Part shown: piece by piece, positions 19,725 to 29,006 of the stretch
How positions within the stretch are numbered: the stretch's first letter is position 1
Layout of the letters: every line of letters begins with the position of its first letter
Source of the DNA: Advenella mimigardefordensis DPN7
GTDB lineage: Bacteria; Pseudomonadota; Gammaproteobacteria; Burkholderiales; Burkholderiaceae_B
Length of the DNA stretch: 64,000 nt
Direction of reading: 5' to 3'
Assembly (NCBI RefSeq): GCF_000521505.1
Contig: NZ_CP003915.1
Location: forward strand, 1,612,001-1,676,000
Made by a program: the position numbers and the translations under genes
The notes under the pieces: model-generated
Database searches by the model: none
What the model was told of the DNA's origin: nothing
What the model saw: the letters and a program-made list of their open reading frames with translations, nothing else

Positions 19725-19799
19725 TTAACGATTGGCGATGTACATTGTGATTTCAAAGCCGAAACGCAGATCGCAAAACTCAGGTTTTGTCCATTTCAT
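19725..19799 (-). CDS. pqqA: PQQ precursor peptide PqqA
   Basis: Ribosomally made 24-residue precursor of PQQ. It begins MKWTKPEF and ends YIANR; the Glu and Tyr that become PQQ sit in the conserved FEITMY. AGGAG lies 6 nt before the ATG. It is first in pqqABCDE. No sigma-54 promoter (GG-N10-GC) was found in the 260 bp upstream, so its control probably differs from gfa and xoxF. Confidence 0.95.
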   Translation of the reverse strand: MKWTKPEFCDLRFGFEITMYIANR

Positions 19800-19968
19800 A
19801 AATGTCTCCTTTTCAGATGAAAAATGTTGAAGCAGCAGGCAGAAAGTATATGGACACAACAATCAGCATGATGCGGATCATTCCATATGGTTACGGCCTT
19901 GCATGACTGTGTAAAACGATGCGCAGTCAAATTAATGGTAGCATGACGCGCATATTTGTCAAGGCACT

Positions 19969-19994
19969 TTAACCGGCAAAAAATTTCCGGTTAA
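19969..19994. promoter_or_regulatory. Inverted repeat between pqqA and pip-like gene
   Basis: TTAACCGG and CCGGTTAA are perfect 8-bp arms with a 10-nt A/T-rich centre, in the divergent gap between pqqA and the peptidase-like gene. There is no T-run, so an operator is likelier than a terminator. The rest of 19800-20061 shows no gene. Confidence 0.4.
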
Positions 19995-20061
19995 GTCCTG
20001 CGTATTATAGCAGCTGTATTGATGTGATCCCGTTTTCATTTTCTGTTCAGGCATTTGTTTT

Positions 20062-21138
20062 ATGAGCATTCCAATTTCCAACGGTTACCTGCAAACCCCG
20101 GATGGTCACCAGTTGTACTATGCCGAGTTCGGCAATTTTCGGGCACCTGCCGTGGTTGTGTTGCATGGCGGGCCGGGCAGTAGCAGCAATGCTGGCATGC
20201 TGGACTGGTTCGACCTGCGCCACTGGCGCGTGGTCCTGTTCGATCAGCGTGGCAGTGGTAAAAGTCTGCCCACCGGCAGTCTGGAGCATAATACAACGGG
20301 CCATTTGGTGGCCGATATGGAGCAGCTCAGGCTGCATCTTGCCATTCCCGCCTGGACGGTTGTGGGCGGATCGTGGGGTGCCTGTCTGGCCCTTGCCTAT
20401 GCCACCCGGCATGCCGCCAGTATTGACCATCTGGTGTTGCGTGGCACATTTTTACCGTCCCGTCTGCAGCTGGACTGGTTCTTTCAGCAGTTGCAGGCAT
20501 TGGTACCGCAAGCCTGGAACAGCCTGACGCAAACAATGAACGACCTTGAGAAAGCTGCGGTGCTGCCTACGCTGGCCGACAGACTGCTGGGCGATGATCA
20601 GGAGAAAATATCGGATGCAGCCCAACGCTGGAGTCATTACGAGAACGCGATCATGACGGCCATGATGGCGGGCCGCAACACTCAGCAGACGCGCAGCGAA
20701 CAAACGGCGGACACTCAATCGGGCCGGAACCCGGATGCGCAGGCCCAGACCCAGGACGCGACTGGCGCGCCATCGCAGAATGACAACCGCAATAGGGAGT
20801 CCGAATCCAGCCGTGCCCAGGCTGCCGAGCGTACTGTCCATAAATATCGTATTCAGGCGCACTATCTGCGCCACGCCGGGTTTATTGATCTGCCCGCACT
20901 GCTGGAACAATTGCGCGAGGTGCAGGTGCATACCACTTTGCTGCACGGCACTCATGACTGGATATGCCCTGCCGCCAACGTGCATTTGCTGCAGCGCTTT
21001 CTGCCTCGCGCTGAGCTGCACTGGATCCCGGGCGGCACGCATACGCCTGCCGATCCGCTCATCCGGGCGGCGCTGACGGACACGATGGCCCGACTATCTG
21101 ACCCGGTAATCGGACCCGGTAATCTGACCTGCCAATGA
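20062..21138 (+). CDS. pip: Alpha/beta hydrolase, prolyl aminopeptidase-like
   Basis: Serine hydrolase resembling proline iminopeptidase. The oxyanion-hole motif HGGPG lies at about residues 35-39, the DQRGSGKS block follows, and the nucleophile elbow is GGSWGA (Ser about 104). The late Asp (GTHDW, about 299) and His (GGTHTP, about 327) complete the triad. 358 aa is longer than usual because a Gln/Thr/Asn/Arg-rich insert (about 204-259) interrupts the cap region. It lies between pqqA and gfa. A role in trimming PqqA-derived peptide or in formylglutathione hydrolysis is conceivable but not shown. Confidence 0.82.
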   Translation: MSIPISNGYLQTPDGHQLYYAEFGNFRAPAVVVLHGGPGSSSNAGMLDWFDLRHWRVVLFDQRGSGKSLPTGSLEHNTTGHLVADMEQLRLHLAIPAWTVVGGSWGACLALAYATRHAASIDHLVLRGTFLPSRLQLDWFFQQLQALVPQAWNSLTQTMNDLEKAAVLPTLADRLLGDDQEKISDAAQRWSHYENAIMTAMMAGRNTQQTRSEQTADTQSGRNPDAQAQTQDATGAPSQNDNRNRESESSRAQAAERTVHKYRIQAHYLRHAGFIDLPALLEQLREVQVHTTLLHGTHDWICPAANVHLLQRFLPRAELHWIPGGTHTPADPLIRAALTDTMARLSDPVIGPGNLTCQ

Positions 21139-21366
21139 GCGGCACCTGTGCTGCCGCCCATAGACCGTCTCTGGTCTGATCCGTCAGGTGCTGCATCTGT
21201 ATCAGCTTGCATGCATCTGCTGCGGATGATGGGACAGCCTGTATCGTATTCTGAACAACTGCTGATATGTGTCTTTGCCATGACAGATGTAAAGCCGTGC
21301 GGAAAGCATATCCGTTATGCTGTTGTTCCCTGTGCTTTCAGCACTGCGGGCGGTCGTTTCTGATGA

Positions 21367-21383
21367 TTGGCACGGAAGTTGCT
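21367..21383 (+). promoter_or_regulatory. Sigma-54 promoter of gfa-flhA
   Basis: TTGGCACGGAAGTTGCT matches the -24/-12 consensus TTGGCACRNNNNTTGCW at every fixed position, with GG-N10-GC spacing. It lies 99 bp before the gfa ATG. The remainder of the 344-bp gap 21139-21482 has only weak stem-loops (GCACCTG/CAGGTGC) and no gene. Confidence 0.85.
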
Positions 21384-21482
21384 TGAGTGGTGGTTATTGC
21401 CTGCCCACATGTATGCTGTCACGTACGGCGGGGAAGGTGCCCGATTTAGTCAGAATCATCCATCACCAATCCGGAGACATAT

Positions 21483-22052
21483 ATGAGTTACAATATCCAT
21501 CCAGCCGTTAACAATGGCGTTCAGGCTAGTACAGACAATAACTTTACCGGTGGCAAACTGGTTTGCAATTGCGAGACAGACAGGGTTGAAGTAACCGTGA
21601 ACTCGCAATCGGCTCATAATCACCTTTGTGGTTGCTCCAAATGCTGGCGGCCTACCGGCGCCCTGTTTTCACAGGTTGCTGTCGTTCCCAAAGAGTCGGT
21701 GCAAGTGACCGCGAATGGCGACAAACTCAAAGTGGTTGATGAATCAGCAGCGATCCAGCGTCATGCGTGCACCGGTTGTGGCGTTCATATGTATGGCCGC
21801 ATTGAAAATACAGGGCATCCATTTTATGGGCTCGATTTCATTCATACAGAGCGTTCTCCTCAAACCGGCTGGTCTGCCCCTACTTTTGCCGCTTTTGTCT
21901 CCTCTATCATCGAAACAGGTACTGATCCTGCCGAAATGAGTGGCATTCGTGCAAGACTGAACGAACTGGGATTGCCTCCCTATGATGCGCTGTCGCCAGC
22001 GTTGATGGACGTTATCGCAACACACGTTGCAAAATCGAAAAATGCATCTTAA
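21483..22052 (+). CDS. gfa: S-(hydroxymethyl)glutathione synthase Gfa
   Basis: Speeds condensation of formaldehyde with glutathione. 189 aa of the GFA fold. Zinc-binding Cys residues are in CNCETD, CGCSKCW and [22 protein letters not shown] ribosome site precedes the ATG. It is 15 bp from flhA and downstream of a consensus sigma-54 promoter, so formaldehyde removal is likely induced with methanol oxidation. Confidence 0.95.
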   Translation: MSYNIHPAVNNGVQASTDNNFTGGKLVCNCETDRVEVTVNSQSAHNHLCGCSKCWRPTGALFSQVAVVPKESVQVTANGDKLKVVDESAAIQRHACTGCGVHMYGRIENTGHPFYGLDFIHTERSPQTGWSAPTFAAFVSSIIETGTDPAEMSGIRARLNELGLPPYDALSPALMDVIATHVAKSKNAS

Positions 22053-22067
22053 GCAGGAGTTGAAGTA

Positions 22068-23180
22068 ATGGAAACCAAAGCCGCTGTTGCCACCAAAGCC
22101 GGAGCGCCGCTGACTATCGAGACGGTTCAGCTGGACGGTCCGCGTGCATTCGAAGTGCTGGTGGAAATCAAGGCATCGGGCGTATGTCATACAGACATGT
22201 TCACGCTGTCCGGTGATGATCCGGAAGGAATCTTTCCGGCTATTCTCGGCCACGAAGGTGCCGGTGTGGTCGTAGAAGTCGGGGCTGGCGTGACCACGCT
22301 CAAACCAGGCGATCACGTGATTCCGCTTTATACGCCTGAGTGCCGCAATTGCGTATTCTGCCTTTCACGCAAAACCAATTTGTGTGGCGCCATTCGTGAA
22401 ACGCAGGGTAAAGGTCTGATGCCTGATGGCACCAGCCGTTTCAAATTGAATGGTAAGGATGTGTTCCACTACATGGGCACGTCTACCTTTTCTAATTACA
22501 CAGTAGTACCGGAAATTGCACTTGCCAAAATCCGTGAAGACGCGCCATTTGAAAAAGTCTGCTATATCGGCTGCGGCGTCACAACGGGTGTGGGTGCGGT
22601 TATCTACACGGCTAAAGTTCAGCCAGGCGATAAGGTCATTGTGTTCGGTCTGGGCGGTATTGGCCTGAACGTCGTACAGGGTGCGCGTCTGGCGGGTGCT
22701 GATATGATTATCGGCGTGGATATTAATCCTGCACGCGAAGAGCTGGCCCGTAAATTCGGCATGACGCATTTTGTCAATCCGAAAGAAGTGGAAGGCGATA
22801 TCGTTCCCTATTTGGTTAGTCTGACCAAAGGCGGCGCCGATCATACCTTTGAATGTATCGGTAATGTCAATCTGATGCGCCAGGCGCTGGAGTCCTGCCA
22901 TAAAGGCTGGGGTAAGAGCACCGTTATCGGCGTGGCCGGAGCCGGTCAGGAAATCTCCACAAGGCCGTTCCAGCTGGTTACCGGTCGCGTCTGGCAGGGT
23001 TCGGCCTTCGGTGGCGCACGCGGTCGTACCGATGTACCGAAAATTGTTGACTGGTATATGGAAGGGAAGATCAACATTGATGATCTGATCACACATGTGA
23101 TGCCAGTTGAGAAGATTAACGAGGCATTTGATCTGATGCACGCAGGTACATCAATTCGTTCTGTCGTAACGTTCGACTGA
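22068..23180 (+). CDS. flhA: S-(hydroxymethyl)glutathione dehydrogenase (class III ADH)
   Basis: NAD-dependent zinc dehydrogenase that oxidises S-hydroxymethylglutathione to S-formylglutathione. 370 aa, normal length. Catalytic zinc region [12 protein letters not shown] and GHEGAGVV, the structural-zinc Cys cluster [15 protein letters not shown] and the Rossmann motif GLGGIGLNV are seen. The expected partner S-formylglutathione hydrolase is not encoded next to it. Confidence 0.96.
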   Translation: METKAAVATKAGAPLTIETVQLDGPRAFEVLVEIKASGVCHTDMFTLSGDDPEGIFPAILGHEGAGVVVEVGAGVTTLKPGDHVIPLYTPECRNCVFCLSRKTNLCGAIRETQGKGLMPDGTSRFKLNGKDVFHYMGTSTFSNYTVVPEIALAKIREDAPFEKVCYIGCGVTTGVGAVIYTAKVQPGDKVIVFGLGGIGLNVVQGARLAGADMIIGVDINPAREELARKFGMTHFVNPKEVEGDIVPYLVSLTKGGADHTFECIGNVNLMRQALESCHKGWGKSTVIGVAGAGQEISTRPFQLVTGRVWQGSAFGGARGRTDVPKIVDWYMEGKINIDDLITHVMPVEKINEAFDLMHAGTSIRSVVTFD

Positions 23181-23270
23181 TGCAGTAACCCGGCTCGCAG
23201 TCTGGCTGTCGGCCGGGTGTTTATAAAGGCGGTATAACTGTTGTGTCGGTACGGACGCAACAGCCAAAAA

Positions 23271-23298
23271 GAAGGGGCTCTTTTTATTGAGCCCCTTC
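23271..23298 (+). terminator. Terminator after gfa-flhA
   Basis: A perfect 10-bp stem GAAGGGGCTC ... GAGCCCCTTC with a T-rich loop lies 90 bp past flhA. Downstream is CGTCATTTTC, only weakly T-rich. Confidence 0.65.
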
Positions 23299-23348
23299 GT
23301 CATTTTCAATCAATGCTCAGGCCTGGTATGACAGCTCGTCCAGCAGTC

Positions 23349-23497
23349 AACGTCGCCAAGCCAGGCATTGATAAGTCAGACGTTGATAAGTCAGACGTCG
23401 ATAATCCGGCATTGATAAGCCAGACACCGATAAGCCGGACATCGATAAGCCGGACATCGATAAGCCGGACATCGACAAGTCAAACATCACCATGTCC
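23349..23497. repeat. 15-bp tandem repeat (about 10 units)
   Basis: Degenerate head-to-tail copies of GACATCGATAAGCCG. Three adjacent units (23438-23482) are identical or nearly so, and units drift outward (GACGTTGATAAGTCA and similar). One unit, 23409-23422, is 14 bp, which breaks a five-codon period. The host gap 23181-23748 (568 bp) holds no convincing gene otherwise. Confidence 0.85.
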
Positions 23498-23748
23498 AAA
23501 AATTGAAAATGCAAAATTCGATAAGATAAGCACGGCTAAGTCTCGTTCTTGTGATCATCCGAATTGAACGCCACGCGCTTATAAAATTCATCAAAATTGA
23601 ATTAAATATACAGACCGGGATAAAGACGAAACCGGATGCCAGAGTAGGGTGATTGATGCGTATATATGCCGACACCGGACAAGGATCCTGAAACGGCCAG
23701 GTCTTATCCGGTGTGGCTGCAAAGAAGCAGAAATAAAACGAACAGGAA

Positions 23749-24804
23749 TCAGGCGGCTGCGGCCTGCTTGGCGTAGATGCCGGCCATTTTTTCCAATGCT
23801 ATCGGTTTGATGGAAGCGGCGCGACCGGCGCAGCCAAATGCTTCGAAGCGATCCTGGCAAATCTGTCGTGCCGCCGCAGTGGCTTCTTTGAAAAATTTGC
23901 GCGGATCAAATTCTGCCGTGTCCTGCATCATGGTGCGGCGAATGGCGCCGGTCATTGCCAGACGGATATCGGTATCAATATTGACTTTGCGAACGCCGTT
24001 TTTGATGCCTTCGCAAATTTCCTCTACCGGTACGCCGTAAGTTTCACGAATATCGCCGCCGTTCTGGCGAATGATCTCCAGCCATTCCTGAGGAACAGAG
24101 GAAGAACCATGCATGACCAGATGTGTGTTGGGAATGCGTTCGTGGATGGCACGGATGCGATCAATCGCCAGGATGTCGCCGGTGGGCTTGCGGGTAAATT
24201 TATAGGCGCCATGGCTGGTACCAATGGCAATGGCCAGGGCATCCACGCCTGTCCGGGCGACAAAGTCGGCCGCCTGTTCCGGGTCGGTCAGCAGCTGTTC
24301 ATGCGACAACACGCCTTCGGCGCCGGAACCGTCTTCTTCACCGGCCTGACCTGACTCGAGTGAGCCCAGGCAGCCCAGTTCACCTTCAACCGACACACCT
24401 ACGCAGTGGGCCATATCGGCAACCTGGCGCGTGACGGCCACATTATAGTCGTAGCTGGAGGGCGTTTTCATGTCGGCCATCAGCGAACCGTCCATCATCA
24501 CACTTGAAAAACCGGAGCGAATAGACGCCTGACATACGGCCGGGCTGGCACCATGATCCTGGTGCATGCACACCGGGATATCCGGATAAGACTCAATGGC
24601 CGCCTCGACCAGGCGGCGCAGAAAGGCTTCGCCGGCATATTTGCGTGCACCGGCAGAGGCCTGCAGAATGACCGGGCTATCAGTACTGGCGGCAGCCTGC
24701 ATAATGGCCTGGATCTGTTCCAGATTGTTGACATTGAATGCCGGAATGCCGTAACCATGCTCGGCGGCGTGATCCAGCAATTGACGTAAAGAAACGAGGG
24801 CCAT
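23749..24804 (-). CDS. cbbA: Class II fructose-bisphosphate aldolase
   Basis: Condenses triose phosphates to fructose-1,6-bisphosphate (and usually sedoheptulose bisphosphate) in the Calvin cycle. 351 aa. The metal and catalytic site is in [10 protein letters not shown] (about residues 79-88); [11 protein letters not shown] and [10 protein letters not shown] are further family blocks. AAGGAG precedes the ATG. Last gene of cbbL-S-X/Y-F-P-T-A, 62 bp after cbbT. Confidence 0.96.
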   Translation of the reverse strand: MALVSLRQLLDHAAEHGYGIPAFNVNNLEQIQAIMQAAASTDSPVILQASAGARKYAGEAFLRRLVEAAIESYPDIPVCMHQDHGASPAVCQASIRSGFSSVMMDGSLMADMKTPSSYDYNVAVTRQVADMAHCVGVSVEGELGCLGSLESGQAGEEDGSGAEGVLSHEQLLTDPEQAADFVARTGVDALAIAIGTSHGAYKFTRKPTGDILAIDRIRAIHERIPNTHLVMHGSSSVPQEWLEIIRQNGGDIRETYGVPVEEICEGIKNGVRKVNIDTDIRLAMTGAIRRTMMQDTAEFDPRKFFKEATAAARQICQDRFEAFGCAGRAASIKPIALEKMAGIYAKQAAAA

Positions 24805-24866
24805 ACTGATCTCCTTTGGGTGGTGCAGGGGGGGTTAATAAAAGAAACCCCTGCGAACATGTCGTG

Positions 24867-26891
24867 TTATGAAGCCTGTTCAAGCAGCGCGTGAACTGCA
24901 TTGCATGCTGCTTGCGGATTGATACCGAAATAGTCGTATAACTGGGCTGCCGGTGCGGATTCGCCGAAACTGTCCAGGCCGATAGCAGTGCCGTTATTCA
25001 CAAGGCCACGCCAGAACCAGGTGGAACCGGCTTCAATACTGACGCGCGGCAAAGCGGGCGGCAGCACCTGATCGCGCCAGGATTGTGGCTGAGCAAAAAA
25101 TTCTTCCACGCAGGGCATGGAGACCACGCGCACTGCTATGCCATCCTCACGCAGGCTGGCTGCTGCGCTAACGGCGATGCCCACCTCCGATCCGGTGGCA
25201 ATCAATACCACCTGCGCCTGGGCGTCGTCCTGCAGGATATACCCGCCGCGCGCAATCTGCTCGCGTTGTGCCTTCTCGCGCGTAAACGGCATCAGACCCT
25301 GACGCGAGAGCACCAGACAACTGGGACCCTCCCGTCGCTGTAACGCCTGCTGCCATGCAATGGCGGTTTCTTCACCGTCGCAGGGACGCCAGACGCGGTT
25401 GTTGGGAATCACACGCAGCGCGCTCAGGTGTTCCACCGGCTGATGGGTAGGACCATCTTCGCCCAGGCCGATCGAGTCGTGGGTAAACACATGAATCACG
25501 CGCTGTTTCATGAGCGCTGCCATGCGAATCGCATTGCGTGAATAATCCGAGAAGGTCAGGAATGTGCCGCCATAAGGAATGAATCCACCATGCAGGGCCA
25601 GCCCGTTCATGATCCCGGCCATGCCGAATTCGCGTACACCGTAGCTTAAATAATTACCCTGGCCATGATGGTTGACCCAGACCGATGATTTCACGTTGGT
25701 CAGATTCGAGCCGCTGAGATCGGCTGAGCCACCGAACAGTCCGGGCAACTCGGGCGTGATCGCTTCGAGCACGATCTGCGAGGCCTTGCGGGTGGCGATG
25801 TTGCCGTGCAAGGCAGTGCTATTGTCCAGCAGTTCCTCCAGAGCCTGCAGCATGCCGTCCGGGATATCGCCAGCCAGTCGCTGGGTCAGTTCCTTCGCGT
25901 CTTCGGGGAATCGTGCCTCCCAGCGGTCGTACTGCTGCTGCCAAAGCATTTGCCGCGCGGCGCCTTGTTCGACCGCATTCCAGTCGTCTACAACATCGGC
26001 AGGCAATTCAAATTCTGCGTGAGGCCAGTTTCGTGCTGCGCGCATCGCGGCGATTTCATCGGTGCCCAGTGGCGCGCCATGCACTTCATGGCTACCCGCC
26101 TTGGTGGGTGCACCGTGGCCGATATGGGTGCGGCAACAGATCAGGGTTGGCCGTGCCTGGGCGGCCGGCTGCGATTTGGCCTGGAAGATGGCGGCATCAA
26201 TGGCGGCAGGGTTATGTCCGTCAACATCGGCAATCACGTTCCAGTTGTAGGCGGCAAAGCGGGCCGCCGTGTCGTCGCCGAACCAGCCTTCGACGTCGCC
26301 GTCAATGGAGATGCCATTATCATCGTAAAAGCAGATCAGCTTGCCCAGTCCCAGCGTGCCGGCCAGCGAGCAGGCTTCGTGGCTGATGCCTTCCATCAGA
26401 CAACCATCACCCAGAAAGACGTAGGTGTAATGGTCCACGATCATATGGCCAGGGTGATTGTAGCGACGGGCCAGCAGTTTTTCGGCCAGCGCCATGCCTA
26501 CCGCATTGGTCAGCCCCTGACCCAGCGGTCCGGTGGTGGTTTCTACGCCAGGCGTCAAGCCGACCTCCGGGTGACCGGGCGTGCGTGAATGCAGTTGACG
26601 GAACTGGCGGATTTCATCCAGCGGCAGATCGTAGCCGGTCAGGTGGAGCAGCGCATACAGCAGCATGGAGCCATGGCCGTTGGACAACACGAAGCGGTCG
26701 CGATTGAACCAGGTGGGGTCAGCAGGATTATGCGACAGATGACGTCGCCACAGCACCTCGGCGATATCGGCCATGCCCATGGGTGCACCCGGATGCCCGG
26801 ATTGCGCCTGTTCTACGGCATCGGCAGCCAGAAAACGTAATGCATCGGCATGCCGCGTATCTTCAACGGTTATTCTTTGGGCTACGTTCAT
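24867..26891 (-). CDS. cbbT: Transketolase
   Basis: Thiamine-diphosphate enzyme for the regeneration phase of the Calvin cycle. 674 aa, usual length. GHPGAPMGMADIAEVL near the N-terminus, the cofactor motif GDGCLMEGISHE and the C-terminal half block HDSIGLGEDGPTHQPVEHL are diagnostic. AAGGAG upstream. 10 bp after phosphoribulokinase, so co-translated. Confidence 0.97.
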   Translation of the reverse strand: MNVAQRITVEDTRHADALRFLAADAVEQAQSGHPGAPMGMADIAEVLWRRHLSHNPADPTWFNRDRFVLSNGHGSMLLYALLHLTGYDLPLDEIRQFRQLHSRTPGHPEVGLTPGVETTTGPLGQGLTNAVGMALAEKLLARRYNHPGHMIVDHYTYVFLGDGCLMEGISHEACSLAGTLGLGKLICFYDDNGISIDGDVEGWFGDDTAARFAAYNWNVIADVDGHNPAAIDAAIFQAKSQPAAQARPTLICCRTHIGHGAPTKAGSHEVHGAPLGTDEIAAMRAARNWPHAEFELPADVVDDWNAVEQGAARQMLWQQQYDRWEARFPEDAKELTQRLAGDIPDGMLQALEELLDNSTALHGNIATRKASQIVLEAITPELPGLFGGSADLSGSNLTNVKSSVWVNHHGQGNYLSYGVREFGMAGIMNGLALHGGFIPYGGTFLTFSDYSRNAIRMAALMKQRVIHVFTHDSIGLGEDGPTHQPVEHLSALRVIPNNRVWRPCDGEETAIAWQQALQRREGPSCLVLSRQGLMPFTREKAQREQIARGGYILQDDAQAQVVLIATGSEVGIAVSAAASLREDGIAVRVVSMPCVEEFFAQPQSWRDQVLPPALPRVSIEAGSTWFWRGLVNNGTAIGLDSFGESAPAAQLYDYFGINPQAACNAVHALLEQAS

Positions 26892-26901
26892 GGTGGTCTC
26901 C

Positions 26902-27783
26902 TTAAGCCTGTGTAGCGCGTTTCTTGCGCTCCATCATGCGCCAGATAAAAGGGGTAAAGATCAATTGCATGGCCAGCTCCATTTTTCCGCCGGGAACGAC
27001 AATCGTGTTGGCGCGCGACATAAATGAGTCGTGGATCATATTCAGCAGATATTGAAAGTCAATCCCTTTGGGATTGGCAAAGCGAATAACCACAAAGCTT
27101 TCGTCCGGCGCCGGTATGTCTCTTGCAATAAACGGATTGGAGGTATCGACGCATGGTACGCGCTGGAAGTTGACATGGGTCAGCGCAAACTGCGGACAAA
27201 TATGATTGACATAGTCAGGCATGCGACGCAGAATCGTATCGGTCACCGCTTCGGCCGAATAGCCCCTGGTGGATTTGTCGCGCCACAATTTCTGGATCCA
27301 TTCGAGATTGATCACCGGTACGACGCCAACCAGCAGGTCGGGATATTGTGCAATATTGACTTTGTCGTGCACCACAGCGCCGTGCAGGCCTTCATAAAAC
27401 AGCAGGTCGGTTTCCGGAGGAACGTCTTCCCAGTCAGTGAACGTACCCGGCTCCTGTTTGTAGGGAGCGGCTTCCTGCGGATCATGCAGGTACTTGCGCC
27501 GTTTGCCGGTGCCGCTTTCGCTGTATGTGCGAAACAGGGTTTCGAGCTCGGCAAACAGATTGGTATCCGGCCCGAAATGGCTGAAATTTGCATTGCCGTT
27601 TTTCTCTGCTGCAGCCTGTCTTTCTTTCATTTCCGCGCGGTTGTAGCGGTGAAAACTATCGCCTTCAATAGTCGCGGCGGTCACCCCTTCGCGCCGGAAG
27701 ATATTCTGGAAGGTTCGGGTCACGGATGTAGTTCCCGCGCCTGAAGAACCGGTAATGGAGATAATCGGGTGGCGTTCTGACAT
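26902..27783 (-). CDS. cbbP: Phosphoribulokinase
   Basis: ATP-dependent phosphorylation of ribulose 5-phosphate to the RuBisCO substrate. 293 aa, the bacterial octameric class. P-loop GSSGAGTTSVT at about residues 12-22, then EGDSFHRYNR and FYEGLHGAV. Key partner of cbbLS in the same operon, 101 bp after cbbF, the longest gap between neighbouring genes of the operon. Confidence 0.97.
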   Translation of the reverse strand: MSERHPIISITGSSGAGTTSVTRTFQNIFRREGVTAATIEGDSFHRYNRAEMKERQAAAEKNGNANFSHFGPDTNLFAELETLFRTYSESGTGKRRKYLHDPQEAAPYKQEPGTFTDWEDVPPETDLLFYEGLHGAVVHDKVNIAQYPDLLVGVVPVINLEWIQKLWRDKSTRGYSAEAVTDTILRRMPDYVNHICPQFALTHVNFQRVPCVDTSNPFIARDIPAPDESFVVIRFANPKGIDFQYLLNMIHDSFMSRANTIVVPGGKMELAMQLIFTPFIWRMMERKKRATQA

Positions 27784-27884
27784 GATTCTGGCCCTCTGAT
27801 AAAAAAATTTGTCGTTATGTGCATATAGCGCAAGGACGTTCTTCAGCGATGATCGTCGCTGCTGGCGCCGCTGCGCATGTCGGT

Positions 27885-28967
27885 TTATTGCATGTTCGGC
27901 GTCTCGGTGAACAGGCTGCGTTCGTGAAAAAGCGGATTAGGCGAGTCAACCCGTCGCGGATGCTTGTGATACTGCTCGATCCGCTCAACTTCATTTTTTG
28001 AGCCGAAGATAAAGCCGATACGCTGATGGATGTCGGTGGGCTTAACCTGCATGACCGGTTCATGACCGGTACTGGCGCGTCCACCAGCCTGTTCCATGAT
28101 GAAACCTATCGGGTTGGCCTCGTAAAGCAGGCGCAGTCTACCGTTGCGGGCAGGCTGCTTATTATCCCGCGGATACAGAAAGACGCCGCCGCGCATCAGG
28201 ATCCGGTGCGCCTCGGCAACCAGCGAAGCGATCCAGCGCATGTTGAAATCCTTGCCGCGTTCGCCGGTTTTGCCGGCAATGCACTCATCCACATAACGGC
28301 GCACCGGTTCTTCCCAGAAGCGGCTGTTGGACGTGTTGATCGCAAATTCGCTGGTGTCTTCCGGCACTTTCAGGTTCGGGTGAGTGAGCATGAATTCCCC
28401 GACCAGCGGACATAGGGTGAATGCGTGAACACCCGTGCCCACTGAAAGTACCAGCATGGTTGCGGGGCCATAGATAGCATAGCCGGCAGCAACCTGTTCA
28501 ACGCCGGGTTGCAGATAGTCTTCGGCTTTGGTGGCACGCCGAGAGTCGGGGGCGCGCAAAACCGAGAAAATACTGCCGACAGACACATTAACGTCAATAT
28601 TGGATGAGCCATCAAGTGGATCGAACAGCAACAGATACCGGCCACGGGTATAGGGTTTGGGAATGCTGTAGGGTTCATCGAGCTCTTCCGATACCATGCC
28701 GGCCAGTTGTCCTCCCCACTGGTTGCCTTCGATGAACAGGTCGTTGCTCAGGATATCGAGCTTTTTCTGATCTTCTCCCTGTACATTGGTGGAATCGGCG
28801 CTGCCGTTGACACCGGCCAGGGCACCGCAGGCAATGGCGTGTGAAATTCTGCGACAGACCAGCGCGATATTGAGTATCACGCTATTGAAGTCGCCACCCG
28901 CTTCGGGAAAGCGGCGCCGCTCGTCAATCAGGAACTGGGTCAGGGTAGGGCGTTGCGGTGTTTGCAT
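27885..28967 (-). CDS. cbbF: Fructose-1,6-bisphosphatase class I
   Basis: Dephosphorylates fructose (and probably sedoheptulose) bisphosphate. The ATG of MQTPQRPTL is chosen because GAGGAG lies just upstream; an ATG eight codons earlier lacks a ribosome site. 360 aa. Metal-site motif FDPLDGSSNIDVN and the substrate region GGVFLYPRD are present. 39 bp after the cbbX/Y gene. Confidence 0.95.
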   Translation of the reverse strand: MQTPQRPTLTQFLIDERRRFPEAGGDFNSVILNIALVCRRISHAIACGALAGVNGSADSTNVQGEDQKKLDILSNDLFIEGNQWGGQLAGMVSEELDEPYSIPKPYTRGRYLLLFDPLDGSSNIDVNVSVGSIFSVLRAPDSRRATKAEDYLQPGVEQVAAGYAIYGPATMLVLSVGTGVHAFTLCPLVGEFMLTHPNLKVPEDTSEFAINTSNSRFWEEPVRRYVDECIAGKTGERGKDFNMRWIASLVAEAHRILMRGGVFLYPRDNKQPARNGRLRLLYEANPIGFIMEQAGGRASTGHEPVMQVKPTDIHQRIGFIFGSKNEVERIEQYHKHPRRVDSPNPLFHERSLFTETPNMQ

Positions 28968-29006
28968 GAGTGTCTCCTCGATTTGATTCATTTGGCGCGC
29001 CTTGGT

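Noticed and set aside
23241..23567. 108-codon frame over the 15-bp repeats
   Set aside because: No ribosome site; frame is kept only by the repeat, and the 14-bp unit shifts its phase.
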